64,000 nt of DNA from Heterohyrax brucei (lineage: Eukaryota; Chordata; Mammalia; Hyracoidea; Procaviidae): NCBI GenBank assembly GCA_028571685.1, contig CM053162.1, forward strand, positions 6,886,001 to 6,950,000, given 5' to 3'. Below, in pieces: positions 31,549 to 43,300 of the stretch (the first letter of the stretch is position 1; the number at the start of each line of letters is the position of its first letter). The position numbers were made by a program, and so were the translations under genes. The notes under the pieces were generated by a model. That model was not told the DNA's origin. It saw only the letters and a list, made by a program, of their open reading frames with translations, and did not search any database.

Positions 31549-33354
31549 TCAGACAGTCTGACTCCAGAGACCTTGCCTTAAGATCACACTATTATTTCTA
31601 GCAGAGCCCATCTTCTTATTAAACTTGATATAGGTGGATGCTCACTGATCATCATTTGAAAGGTCTTGGAAGCCTTATCTGCTCCCATTAGCTGTCCTGC
31701 CTAAAACTATGTTAGAGATGGTATTTTTCATTTGAGTCATATTGAAATAGAAGTAGTCAGAAGCAGACACTGAAGATTTGGTGTGAATTAGAGTCTATCC
31801 CATGTGTGTAGCTGAGAGTAAATCTTTGGAAGAAAGGACAAAAAGACAGTGAAGCTTTGATGGACGAAGAGAGGAAGAACAGGGACAAAGCTTAAACTAT
31901 GGGTGAAGGCAGGGTGGACCGCAGCCCTAAGAAGCTGGCTAGAGGAGGTTATAAAAGGAGAGAAGAAGGTCCTCAGAAGCTCTACACTTCTTCCCGTTAA
32001 GCTATGGACTAATCCTGGTTCCTATGAAAGAATATCCTTCTAACGCCCACAGGCTACAGTTCCCTTCAGTCTTTTTCTGGCTGTGCTGGAGAATAGATGA
32101 AAGAGATGCCAGCCTGTAGAATGTGCAGCCAACACGAGCAGAGGCATGCTGTGGAGCGGGGGATTTTAGTATAGAGCTGTTATTTATGGGACGGGGGCTG
32201 GCTCCCTCCCACCTTAATTGGCAGGAGCTGAGCTGAAGGAAATGAGCACAAATCACAGTGACTCCCTCCTTCCATACCATATTCTAGATCCTGCATCCTA
32301 CATCTGAGGTTGGTTTTCTGCCTCTGTTTGTGTGTGTGTGTGTGTGTTTCTATTGCCTGTTGAATACAAAGAAGCTAACTGTCCTCAGTAGTGGCAGAAA
32401 ACGAATGAAATGGAATGTTAACCCTGGTAGTGTAAGATGCATCACACTTCTCCTCTTTTTAGAGTGTATTTGCCAGTTAAGATAATTTGGCTAGAATCCA
32501 TAGAACAGCCATTGAACCAAGAGAGAGCAAAATCCTAAAGGTACCAGACAGCATGTTAGTTAGTGCAGAATATCTCTACACAAAACCACCTGCACCTTGA
32601 ACTCTTTCTGAACTGGAGAAGGCTAAACTGCCATTGTTATTGCTGTCACTGGCTCCCCATGCTCAACTCCCACCCCTGTGATTGCTTCTGGATACCATTA
32701 GTTTTCTTAAAGGTATACAGCTGAACTATAGGAGGCAATGGAGTCAAAATAGGAAACTCGGATAGCAAGGTAGATTTCAATTTAATTCTCTCAAGTCTGT
32801 AATCTTCATAGATTACAAATAATCTATGTAGTGATCTAATAATGTAACATGGATTTTTTTTTGAATATGTTATTCCGTTAGAATGTGCTACTATATTATT
32901 ACTCCAATTCCCATATATGTACTGTTGGAAAGAGCAGTATGGATTATCTCTATATGATGTGTTTTATGGTATACATAGTATGTTGTATAGTTTTCATGCT
33001 CCAGAATGTTTCAATTGGAAGAGAAAATATGTACATAAGCCCAAAGACACATCTTGTAAGAGTACTTCTGGAAAAACAATTTAGATGTAATAGTGGACTT
33101 CTCATCACTAAAGCTGTTTTAACCATGTCTGTGTGAAGCATGTTAGTCTCACTACAGTTCAATAATGTTAAACTGGTTTACTTGCTACAGGACATCTCAG
33201 GGCCTTTACATGCTAAAGTCCCTTGTGAGTCTTTCAGAGAAAGATGGGTATTCAACATATTCATAAACTGGTGAACTTTAGGATACCCTCTTCACTTTTA
33301 CGGGAAACAGCATCTAAAGGAACTGGTTTTATGTGACTAGGCTATTCTTATACC
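31549..33354. other. No gene seen; contains (TG)n
   Basis: A (TG)n run at about 32329-32347. Otherwise unique-looking. Open frames at 32885-33162 on both strands lack support. Confidence 0.45.
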
Positions 33355-33556
33355 AGAATCCCGGGGTGATGCAAAAAGTTAACACCCTGGGCTACTAAGC
33401 AAAATGTGGGTGATTCAAGTGCATCCAAAAATGCAGCAAATGAAAGGTCTGACAACCTACTTCTGAAAAATCATCCAGTGAAAACTTGATGGAACACAGT
33501 TCTAATCTGAAACACATGGGTCACCACAAATTGGAGATGACTTTACAACAGCTCGT
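33355..33556 (+). mobile_element. AfroSINE, long form, diverged
   Basis: Head cggggtgatgcaaaaagtta and gggctactaagcaaaatgtg, B-box-like ggtgattcaagtgc, extra centre cctacttctgaaaaatcatc, then agttctaatctg and the tail caaattggagatgact. Confidence 0.75.
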
Positions 33557-34190
33557 TTATTCTTCGACTGAGCACAGACTGAAATGGGTACCAAAGTCCC
33601 TTCCAAGCCTGAAAGCACTCAAGGCACTGGCACGGCAGGGGGATTTCTGTAGAGGGACAGGTGACGGTGAGAGTTGTGCTGCTTCTCAGTATGCCCAAAG
33701 GGCCTGCCCTGCTCCAGGTCTTGCCTCTTTTGGAGACAGCCTTAGGGAGCCAAGACAGCCCCCACTTCTCTGCTGTGGACCACTGCTGAGGGGCTGTGAA
33801 GCCAATCCTAATTCACATCTAGAGACTTTCTAGAAGGGAAAATACTGCTTCCTTTACAGTCTTTTCCTACTTTGATAATTTTACCTTCTCTTCTTCTTCA
33901 CCCAAGCAATCTTTAGCATGTAAAGTCCCTGAAAAGGCCTGCAGCAAGAAAACCATTGCTGAATTATGGTGAGACTAACAGGCTTCATACATTTTAAACA
34001 GCTTTAGTGACGAGAAGTCCAGTTAAAATAGTTTTTTCCTGAAATACTCTTATAAGATATGCTTTTAGGTTTATGTATATATTTAATTTTCTCTTCTTGT
34101 TGTAACTGGGATTGACTATTGATCACAGAGAGGGACCCCAATAATCATTAAGTATAAATATTTCATTTTGCATTTCTTGGGTATATTAAT
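33557..34190. other. No gene seen
   Basis: Unique-looking. No supported feature. Confidence 0.45.
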
Positions 34191-34363
34191 AGACTCACAG
34201 TGGCCCTATAGGACAGAGTAGAACTGCCCCACAGGGTTTCCAAGGCTGGAATCTTTAGTGAAGCACATTGCCACATCGTTCTCCTGTGGAGTGGCTGGTT
34301 AGTTTAAAGTGCTGACTTTTAGGTGAGCAGCCAAGCACTTAACCACTGTGATGCAAGGGCTCC
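34191..34363 (-). mobile_element. AfroSINE, long form, tail missing
   Basis: Reverse strand: gactcacagtggccctatag, cagagtagaactgccccaca, extra centre near 34258-34300, then head caagcacttaaccactgtga. The distal tail that should lie left of 34191 is absent. Confidence 0.88.
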
Positions 34364-34413
34364 TCAGGTCAGAGCGGACTCAGTGGCAGTGGGTTTGGGT
34401 TTTGGGTTTTGGG
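34364..34413 (+). mobile_element. Forward SINE tail joined to the reverse SINE head
   Basis: caggtcagagcggactcagt, ggcagtgggtttggg, then GGGTTTT repeats: the SINE 3' terminus in + orientation directly after the head end of the reverse SINE. Four GGG runs at 34391-34413. Confidence 0.75.
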
Positions 34414-34743
34414 TCTGTCACTGTGGTCCTGTCACTGATGTTCCTCAGGACATCACATAACCTTGGTCATATCACCATTGTTTATACCACTGCAAAATAG
34501 AGGCTGGAGTGCTCCTTTTTCCTGGGGTGCTGGAGGACTCAAGGGAGCATAGACATGAAGTGGTTTTGTGGAAAGATAAGCAGATACTCAGGCTTGTGGT
34601 TTGTCAAAGTCTCACTAAGCAGAGTGGGGTGTGTGATGACATTTCCTAACTTGGTGGTCACCACTAAGTGATTCCCTTGCAACTACAAACAATAAAATTA
34701 ACATTTAGTGATTATTTGGATTTCAACAGAGTAAGCCTAAATA

Positions 34744-34835
34744 TTGATCAGTTGCTCCTTGAAAACTCTGTGGGATAGTTTTACTCTGTCCTGTGGGATC
34801 ACTATGAGTTCAAGTCAACTTGTTGGCAATGGATT
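34744..34835 (+). mobile_element. 5'-truncated AfroSINE
   Basis: Second half only: ttgctccttgaaaactctgt, ttactctgtcctgtgggatc, tgagttcaagtcaacttgtt. Imperfect flanking repeats taagcctaaata (34732-34743) and taagccacaata (34836-34847). Confidence 0.85.
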
Positions 34836-34847
34836 TAAGCCACAATA

Positions 34848-36769
34848 AACAAATAAAGGCTGAGCCAGACCTATCTCCCTTAGCACTGTTTAACTTTTCT
34901 GCATAATCCATTTCCAGGCATACACTGAATTCTTAGTTTCTCACTCCCCAAGTCTGAATACAGCCATGACACCCATATACTGGCTTCAGGAGAGGAAAAG
35001 AAAAGAATTCCACGTTTCAGAGTAAGAAGGAAAAAATTTAAAAATACCTTTATCCCCTAAGCCAACATGAGTCTCCCATGACCACCTATAACCAGACCAT
35101 GTGTAGTGGCTAAAAAGCAAAGCTTTGGGAACTCCAGTGGCTCCAGTGGAAAGTACTTCTGGAAGGAAACTCATGATTCTCATCACTCAGACAAGAAAGA
35201 GGCTAGAGCAATCTGCCCTGAGGCTGTTTTCTTTAAATTCCCAACCTTCCTGGGAAGTGACAGGGAACCCTTTCGGAGGAAGAGATCTTAGAAGACTGGG
35301 TGCTGCCTGGGAGAGGAATTCATCTGGGAGAGGAATTCATCTGGGAGAGAGATGAATGCCAACCACACCTAGCAGCGGAATCTTTGGTGTGGTGAAAAAC
35401 TGTGAAATTGTTTACTACAGCTTTTCTGGTAAACAAGGTGAGCACCGTGCCTCCCTTGCCTATTGGCTGATCTGCCCCTGCCAGTTTGGGCTTTGAGAAG
35501 GAGTAGAAACTCTCTATCAGCTCAGCAACCGGAAACAAATGAAATTACTCTGAATTGAATAGAGCCCTAACTTCCTGCTTAGGAGGCTTTTCCTTAGTTT
35601 TCTTTACTATCTAAAAATATCACACAGGTAATTTATGGTGACTTTCTAATGTCAGGCACTTTATAATACATTTCATCTATCTGTGCCCCCCTTTATGTTG
35701 TAGCGGAAACCACTTTCACTTCATTGCTAATTGAGGGCAACTGTCTATTTTCTCCATTAAAAAAAAAATTGGTAGGTACATATGCAACAAAACACTAATT
35801 CAACATTTTTCACACGTACATTTCAGTGACATTAATAATGATTATGTTGTCCAATCTTCCAGTCTTCTATTCCTTTATACAGTCTTGAAAGTCAGGTCTT
35901 TCACAAATGGGAAAACTGAGACTCAGGGATAAGCTAGGGGTGCTAGGATTTAAACCTGTTTATTTTATTTTTGTTCCAAAGCTATTTTAGGGGGTTCAGT
36001 TTTTAATTCTGGGATTAATAAAGTAGGACACGGGCTCCAGCTAGGAGGTTAGAATTTCTCAGCAGTTTGTAAGCTCTTTTCCAGCTGATGTGCAGGCTGA
36101 CAGCTGCTGTCTGTTCCTGGTTAGGATTCTGCGGTCCAGTCAGGAAGAAGGGGTACCAGCACAGAGGAGTGCCCTGTTAAGCTCTCCCTGAAACCTTTAC
36201 TGGCCTCAAGCCTCCTGCCCACCCTCACCAAGGCTCTCCAGGTAAGCGGAAATGAAAGCCAGTGGGCCCACGGCAGTGCTTCCCCTGCAGGTGCTGTGTG
36301 CTGGAAGTTCATTCTCATTCCCTCAGCGTCCTCCTGCTTTCCTTCATCAGCACAAGGATTGGACATCTTGAAACACTGAAGTTTTCATCTTCTCTTGATT
36401 GGGCTCTACAGCAGTTTAAAAAGCCTCTGCCTGAAAGTGAGGCATGTCATACCTTAATAGCCGCATTTCTAAGGTGAGACGAGGTTTCAGAACTTCCTGA
36501 TCTTTGCTGGGGCTGCCGGGGCTGCTCTGCGTGTTTGTCTCCTCTGCATTTCTATTCAGGGAGCTGTCTGTGAGACATCTCTCTGAGCACACACATTCAC
36601 CCAAAGGGATGGAGATGCATGCTTTACATGAGCATAGGTGGCAGATGAAATCTGTCACACTGAGATCAAAACAAGGAGGAGGAAGTGAAACAAAGAGAAA
36701 GAGGCAGGAACGAGGGAAGGGAAACACCTGGGTCAGGGAAGGGCTCGGGTGGGAGTTATGGCATCGGAA
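34848..36769. other. No gene seen; mostly unique
   Basis: Contains a 17-bp tandem repeat (35307-35350) and a weak reverse MIR-like core near 35905-35960 (gggaaaactgagactcaggg). No gene signal. Confidence 0.45.
35307..35350. repeat. 17-bp tandem repeat, 2.6 copies
   Basis: Units ctgggagaggaattcat repeat exactly at 35307-35323 and 35324-35340, with a partial third. Confidence 0.95.
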
Positions 36770-36975
36770 GGAGCCCTGGTGCTACAGTGGTTAAGTGCTG
36801 GCTGCTAACCGAAAGGTCAACAGGTCAAACCCGTTAGCTAGTCTCAGTGAGAAAGCTGTGGTCGTCCGCTTCCGTAAACATCATAGCCTTGGAAACACTA
36901 TGCGGGCACTTCTACTCTGCCATATAGAGTCGCTATGAATTGGAAGCTACTTAACAGCAATAGGTTTGGGGTTTT
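36770..36975 (+). mobile_element. AfroSINE, long form
   Basis: Head gagccctggtgctacagtgg, gctgctaaccgaaaggtcaa, extra centre gtcgtccgcttccgtaaaca, cacttctactctgccatata, tail gaattggaagctacttaaca and ggtttggggtttt. Confidence 0.92.
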
Positions 36976-37889
36976 GTAATGTTTGAGGACCAATTTTCAT
37001 TATTCTGGAGAGGAAAGTATGAGAGCTTTCATTCGGGGTGGGCTTCTTCAGTTGCTGTGTGTGTTAGAGGGTGATGGGGCCCAGGAAGCAGTACTCCTGT
37101 GATACACCTAGTGTGTACCTGTGAGCCAGGGCTGTTTAGTCTGCAGTGTGTCCTCCTTAGCATGTCCCGCACTGGCAGCGTTCTTTCCAGGGAGAAAGGA
37201 TGCTCTGCCTGCCCAGCCTACTCTCTGCACCCTGAGGGCAGGCATTCACCTGCAAGATGCGGCTGGTGATACATGTGTGTTTCATGGATATTGCTGTGTA
37301 TTAGTGAACTATTTTGGTATTGCTTAAATTTACTTCAAGTGAGAACAAATGGGGTCTCAGATACTTGTTTCTTTCTGTCCCCCCCGCCCCGAGATTTCTG
37401 CCTAGCATGCTGATACTGGCACAAGCATGTTCTATAGGAAGACAAACGTGACTTTTCACATGTACTCTTTTGTCACCTTTTCTGCCTGTCAGAGCTCATA
37501 TTACCAAAAAGGAGTCATCTGGACTGAAACATACTTGTGACGCAGTCTGAATGGACAATTCTGTGTAGCTTCAATTAAACAGTCCGCTCTCCTGTGCTGG
37601 GGTATGAGCTGAAGAGCTATGACTCAGTTACACACTTTGTCTTTTTCTGTGCTCTGCTCTCTAACAAAGAGTATAAACATGAGAACAGAAGAATTGCTTT
37701 CCTGGAACACGTCAAGGTTTTTCCAGCCCAGTATTCTTTTCTGATTCCCTTACCAAGAGAAATCTTGTGGAGGGAAAGGGCACCCCAAAATATCTCAGTC
37801 TCTCAAAACAACTAATCAGGGAGCTTTCCTCCCAGAATTGTCTCTTCACTGTAGTGAGGTGCAATGCTAAGAGCTTCCCAGGCTTTAGA
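36976..37889. other. No gene seen
   Basis: Unique-looking, with a C7 run near 37380. No supported feature. Confidence 0.45.
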
Positions 37890-37985
37890 CGGAGGCCTGG
37901 TTCCACTCCCAGCTCTATGACCTTGGGCAAGATGCTCGTACTTCCTGAAAACACTCAGTTTTCTCCTGGATGAATTAAAATAGGC
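37890..37985 (+). mobile_element. MIR relic
   Basis: cctggttccactcccagctc, tatgaccttgggcaagatgc, then cactcagttttctcctggat: forward MIR order, right part lost. Confidence 0.65.
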
Positions 37986-38118
37986 CTAATGCCTACTTTG
38001 AGTTTACAGTCACTGTGTTGCCACTTCATTGGGAAAGCTCTGCTGGTCCAGGAAAGCAACTCCTTTTAAGTTGTTACAGTTTACTTCCTCTCCTACCATC
38101 TAGCAGAAATATGTTTTG

Positions 38119-38280
38119 AAACCCTGGTGTGATAGTGGTTAAGAGTTACAGCCTGCTAACTGAAGACTGACAGTTTGAATCTACCGGGCACTCTTTGAAA
38201 ACTCTGTTGGGCAATTCTACTCTGTCCTACATGGTTGCTATGAGTCGTAATCAACTTGACGGCAACAGCTTTGGTTCTGG
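38119..38280 (+). mobile_element. AfroSINE-type SINE (short form)
   Basis: Head aaccctggtgtgatagtggt, agagttacagcctgctaact, caattctactctgtcctaca, tail atgagtcgtaatcaacttga. It lies directly beside a reverse tRNA-Gly SINE. Confidence 0.93.
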
Positions 38281-38290
38281 TTAGTTGTTT

Positions 38291-38684
38291 AATGTTGTCA
38301 TTAGCTGCCATTGAGTTGACCCCTGATTCATGACAGCCCCTGCAGGATGAAATGGAACACTGCCACATCCTATGCCATCCCCATGGTCTGTTGTGAACTG
38401 GACCATGGTGATCCATAGGGTTTTCACTGGCTGATTTTCAGAAATACATCCCCAGGCTTCATTGGACAGTCTTTGGAAGTAGCTTACCAGGTCTCTCTTC
38501 CTAGTCTACCTTAACCTGAAGATTTGCAGGAAACTGGTATTGGAAACCTGGTTCCATATCAGAGAAACACACAAGCCTCCACAGAAAAACAGATGGTGGT
38601 TGCATGTGAGGTGCATCAGGCTGGGAATCCAGCCTGAGTGTCTTTCCTAGAGGGTGACAATTCTACCACTCATCTACCACAGCC
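38291..38684 (-). mobile_element. tRNA-Gly-headed SINE with RTE-like tail
   Basis: Reverse strand, about 390 bp. Left: the RTE-like terminus (gctgccattgagttgacccc). Right: on the minus strand a tRNA-Gly-like head (gatgagtggtagaattgtca, then gctggattcccagcc as a B-box-like end). The long centre includes cacacaagcctccacagaaa. The head resembles tRNA-Gly(GCC) and not the AfroSINE head. Confidence 0.82.
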
Positions 38685-38724
38685 ATCAGTTGTCTAGTAG
38701 TTAATGTCTAGGGGAACACATAAT

Positions 38725-38890
38725 ATGTGTAGAATGTTGTTTGAAATCTTTTACTTGTCATGATAATCCCATGAAGACAATTGTCATCCCCATTTCCAGC
38801 ATCAATAAATTGAGGCACAAGGTGGTGAGTGGCCTGCCCATGATCCCACAGCAGACCTGGGATTTAGCAGAGTTTGCTTTGAGAGTCATT
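38725..38890 (-). mobile_element. MIR relic
   Basis: tgataatcccatgaagacaa, ccccatttccagcatcaata, aattgaggcacaaggtggtg, ggcctgcccatgatcccaca and gcagacctgggatttagc: reverse MIR order. Confidence 0.8.
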
Positions 38891-39600
38891 TTCACACTCC
38901 TTGTTGTATACTGCTCAGCTGCCTCAGTCACCCCTTTGGGGGCTGCCTTGCGTGGGAGAGGGGGATTGTGTTGATCTCATTTATCTCTGAGTCTGTAGTG
39001 GCTGGCACATAATAAACAATAATTTTTTTTGAGTGAATAGTTACTCTTTTTAAATTATTATTTTAGCGAGCCCTAGTTCCTGTGAGTAAAGTATTCTAAA
39101 AATTCATGACTGACTAAGATACTACCTTTAGTTTCTTTTATATGCATTTCTTTCAAGGTTTGTATAGTGCTTCCGGGCTTTAGAATTTGGGGGTATTTGT
39201 GAAAAAGTCTAGCTTGTTTCACTTTAGACTTTAATAGATGTCGGCTACCTCCCTGGTCAGTGTCAAATTCTTGTATTAAGTGTCTGAATAACTCTAGGCA
39301 GTGCCTTGCCCTGCTTGATCATTTCAGCAGCCTTTCCCTCAGGTGTATTCACATTGTCTTTGCTTTATTTAGGTGTGTGTACACAAGGGCCAGAGGTGCT
39401 GGGGGTCAGCAGGACAAAGGAGAGACTCCACCGTAATTAAAGACAGACAGGCTTTTCTTTCATTAGAGCAAAGCAAAGGCTCAGAAAGGAGCATCAGGTG
39501 TGTTTAGGGGCTTCTCCTCTGTGTACCGCAACTACTTAGGGAACCCCTGGTGGCACTGTCACACCCCTCCGGGACCTGCAATGGCCTGTCCCTCTTGTAC
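38891..39600. other. No gene seen
   Basis: AT-rich. A short ccctggtggcac near 39546 looks like a SINE head, but only about 16 bases match. Confidence 0.45.
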
Positions 39601-39850
39601 AAATACTGATTTTGCAGGCCTTCGTCAAGTGGGATTTATTACTTTGGGGCTCAACTTATATGCCACCTCTTCACAGAGGCCCTCCCTGACAACCTTCTTC
39701 CCAGTCCCTCTATAACCGAAATCCTAAGTTTCTCTATTTCACTTCACACATGTTTTATCTTTGTGTTTGTGTGTTTATTTTCTGCCGTGTTCACTACTAT
39801 AACTCCAGGGTTCAAAGGCTGCGTGAGGTTTAATAGGCACACGATGGGTG
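39600..39850 (+). mobile_element. L2 LINE 3' relic
   Basis: tatgccacctcttcacagag, gccctccctgacaaccttct, atttcacttcacacatgttt, then ttattttctgccgtgttcac and ttcaaaggct: the forward L2 3'-end order. Confidence 0.65.
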
Positions 39851-40689
39851 GTAAATAGAGTTGCCAGACGCGTTACCGTTTTATCATTTCCAAGAGGGGA
39901 AGGTCTTTGAGAGCAGGAGTCTGGGTGATTCCTACCTACAGGCTTTCTACTGAGCATACCTAAAATGAAATGAGTTCTACAGAAAGGAGTGAATGAGCAC
40001 ATGAAGGAATTGCTCAAGAGTAAGAAGGGAAGGCAGTAGCGAGCTAGGAGCAAAACGAAAGTTCTTGGCCCCAAAAGGAGTTGGCGGTAAGGCATGGAAT
40101 CAGAAAACAGAGACAGCTCCTAGATATTGGGTGAGGGGCTAGCTAGAAAAGAGTCCAAGGGTGTCCAGGTGAGGTCATGGTACCACCCACAGAAGAATTA
40201 GCTGGAGGAGCTTGTCAGAAATGCTGACTCAGATGACCTGGAGAAAGATCTCTGAAGAATCTCCATGCTAAACGAACATTCTGGCTTTTCTATGTGCTTT
40301 ACAGGTAGAGACGCTTTGGACTAGAAGTCTTGAGAATAAGTAAAAGGAAGAGTGATACAAATAGAGGGACTACATCATGCCTGGGAAGAATAAATGAAAT
40401 AAGAAAAGGAAAAGAAAATAGAGGAAGCTGAGCTGTCTGGGAGCCAGCCTGAACCAGGACCACAGCAAGACCACAGACCAGGTCAGAAGCTCACCTAGTA
40501 CTGAGAACTGTTTCTCAGGTTAGGGTTTGTTAACCTGGAGTCAAGAAGGCTCGTCTTTCTTGGACCTACAGAAATGACAGAGGTTTCTAAGCAGAAATAA
40601 GAGGAAATTTTTCCACAAAAGAGTGAGAGAAGCGAATACCTGATACAAATGGCTGAAGTCTTGATGCAGTTTATGACACAGAAGAGCCT
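39851..40689. other. No gene seen
   Basis: Near 40195-40260 a weak MER5-like stretch (gaattagctggaggagcttg) is possible. Otherwise unique-looking, A-rich. Confidence 0.4.
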
Positions 40690-40990
40690 TGAAAACTTAA
40701 TAAATGAAAGAAGCCAAACACGAAAGACTGTATGTTAGTATTTATATGGACTGTCCAGAATAGACAAATACTAGAATAGAAAGGTGATTAGTAATTGTGT
40801 AGGCCTGAGGGGTGGGAGGCCTGGGGGAACAGCTAAGGGGTGTAGGTTTCACTTGGGGTAATAAAAATCATATTGTGACAATGACTGCAAAAAACATGTC
40901 AGCATAAAAAAAATTGATTTGTACACTTTAAATAGGGGTATGCGATGAAATGATACGTAAATAATATCACAGTAAAGCTGGTAAAGAGAC
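40690..40990 (+). mobile_element. Old L1M-type LINE 3' end
   Basis: gaaagaagccaaacacgaaa, tatatggactgtccagaata, gacaaatactagaata, a G-rich stretch, gtaataaaaatc, then tgtacactttaaataggggt and a terminal atatcacagtaaagc: the typical old L1 3' end. Confidence 0.78.
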
Positions 40991-41404
40991 AGTACACCTT
41001 ACATACAGACGCGCCTCACTTTAGCCTTCCTGAGTAATGTAGGCTTATGCATTTATAACTATCTCCCATCATCATTCAAATTCCCTAACATCCTAACAAT
41101 CAAAATTGCCTTTGCATAGCTTCTAGGTGCTCTGATAGCCATGGTGGAAGAACACTTAAACACACATGAACTATGAAGTCTAGGGACATATGTGAAGGAA
41201 AATCTTTGCCTACTCGTCTTGATATTTGGAATGTTGTTGAAAGTTTCCCAGAAGATGTGTGGTTGAAGCCTGCCTTGGAACTAGACTTCTGTTTGAGAAT
41301 ACCTTCTTGTTACATTTGACCAATTAAAATTACACAGAAGCCTTTGCTGGACAATCACCCTAACACAATATAGGAAAATTTCTTGCTCCCTTCTTCTGGG
41401 ACTA

Positions 41405-41600
41405 CATCTGAACTCAAACCTTTTCTGATACTAGCCTTGTGACTCTGGGCAAGTGGTTTAGCCTCTCCAAACCTTAGTCCCCCATCTATAAAAGGAAGAT
41501 ACTCACAATCCCATTAGTTTATCTGTGGAAGGAACTGGCCACCTTGGAATATTATCAAGATGTAATGAGATACAGTGTAGGACTGAGCCTGGCATGTACC
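41405..41600 (+). mobile_element. MIR relic
   Basis: cttgtgactctgggcaagtg, gtttagcctctccaaacctt, agtcccccatctataaaagg, then gatgtaatgagatacagtgt and gcctggcatgta. Confidence 0.78.
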
Positions 41601-41689
41601 AGCATGGCGCTTTAGAAATATCAGCATCTTTTCCTATCTCCCCTCCTATTGTTTCATGACTGGAGGCTTGTTCATTTATAAATAATTTG

Positions 41690-41935
41690 GGCAAGTTGAG
41701 CCTTTGTTTTCTCACTGATGGAACAGACAAAATAAGACAGCTGAGACAATTAAATGACTTATTACATGTAAAGCAAAGCAGTGCTCTTCACACGTGGTCA
41801 AATGTTTGCTGTTAATAGTGGTGATAATAACACCATTATTAATGTTTGTTAGTGTATTTATTCAGTATGTGCTTACTGAACACATGCCATGTGCTCAATG
41901 AGCCCTCTGTTACTATAAATGTAAGCAAGAATGTG
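41690..41935. mobile_element. Degraded MIR/L2-like stretch
   Basis: 41690-41830 resembles a forward MIR 3' half (ttgttttctcactgatggaa, aattaaatgacttattacat). 41850-41935 resembles a reverse L2 end (ttcagtatgtgcttactgaa, acacatgccatgtgctcaat). Both weak. Confidence 0.4.
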
Positions 41936-43009
41936 GGTCACTGGAAAACAGGTGACGTGCCACCTTCCCATACGCCACTGTGGCTGATGCCACCCTTCAC
42001 ATACTGATGGCCAAGTGTGATTGATTCAAATGCTTTCTCTCTGGAATTACCTGAAGTCAAAACATACATTACTTCAATATTTACATAACTGACCTGATAC
42101 AAGATAACCACTTACAGCTACTAATATTTCTTGTGAAAAAAGACATTTAAAAAAATGTTCGGGGCAAATACTATTACTCATGAAATGAAGCCAAGCCAAG
42201 GCCAAATGAAAGGATTAACAAATAGCATCCTAAACAACAGTGGTCTTGACAGTACTTTTTCATTCTTTCAGGGCCAGAGCTGTTCCAAGCCTCTTTGGAG
42301 AGATTCCAGGTTTTTCCAAGCCCTTCTATACCCAGCTGGTCCTCCCAACCCACCCCGCAAGCCCACCTCTCTGCTGCTTAGCTGAGACACAACAGGAGGG
42401 GAGTACCCTGCATTCGTCTTGAGCCTTGCTTGTGTCCCCAGACCGCACTGTCCTCCACCCTTCACACTCAGCTCTGCACATTGTAAGGGGAGAATTTCAA
42501 AGGAATAATTTTTCTAAATCTAAAATGTGCAGCTTCTCTGAGAAACTCCTCTCACTTCTAAAGCTTCTTCCATTCAAGATAGTACCTGGCAGGACTTCTA
42601 ATCACAGGCAATTGATATTCTACTGAGCGCCTTCAAAAAATAATCTGCAAACAAGAGGCTGAAGGCTATGAAAGTCTCTCTCTTTCCTGCTTCCTCTTCT
42701 CCCTCTGTCTTTTTTAGAACACAGTTTACAGCTTAATAAAAATACAACCCAAGCAAGAGCAGGAAATTTGAGCACTTTGCCCAACAATATTATCCTTTTA
42801 AGAGTTTTATTAATCGGTTCATAGTTGTAATTTGGTTAAGAGGTGCAAGGTATCTTCCCTTGCTGACAGAACCGTTCTTGCATGTCAGGATTTGGCACAG
42901 CTGGCTCAATTAACAGGCCGGTCTGGACAAGAGGCACAGCCTTGGGAAGACACTCAAGACTCGCACTGCATCTGTGATGCACTTCCTTGTATCATCCAAT
43001 GCACATCCA
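41936..43009. other. No gene seen
   Basis: Overlapping open frames at 42155-42465 on both strands lack domains. Unique-looking. Confidence 0.45.
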
Positions 43010-43300
43010 GACTATACACTATACAACTGCCTACGCCACACACATGCATGCAAACATAAACACACATGCATGTTTTTGCACCGTACTCTCACATAGGTAC
43101 CTAGATTACATACATGTGCCCACATGTTAGAGAGACCACACACACACACGTGTACATACATACACACAGATACACATATATATACACCACACACATACAC
43201 AGAGATACATACATAGCACATGTACACATCACATGCATGTCTCACATACACACAGTTACATACCCACAAACCACTCACACACACCACAGTCACAGCAAGA
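43010..43300. repeat. Degenerate CA/TACA-rich tract
   Basis: About 290 bp of interrupted CA, CACATA and CATG units. The open frames on both strands are composition artefacts. Confidence 0.92.

Noticed and set aside
39539..39560. SINE head-like ccctggtggcac
   Set aside because: Only about 16 bases match and nothing downstream continues the SINE.
43010..43300. Possible array of short spaced repeats
   Set aside because: Plain CA/TACA simple sequence. Units and spacing are irregular, and a CRISPR array is not expected in a mammalian genome.
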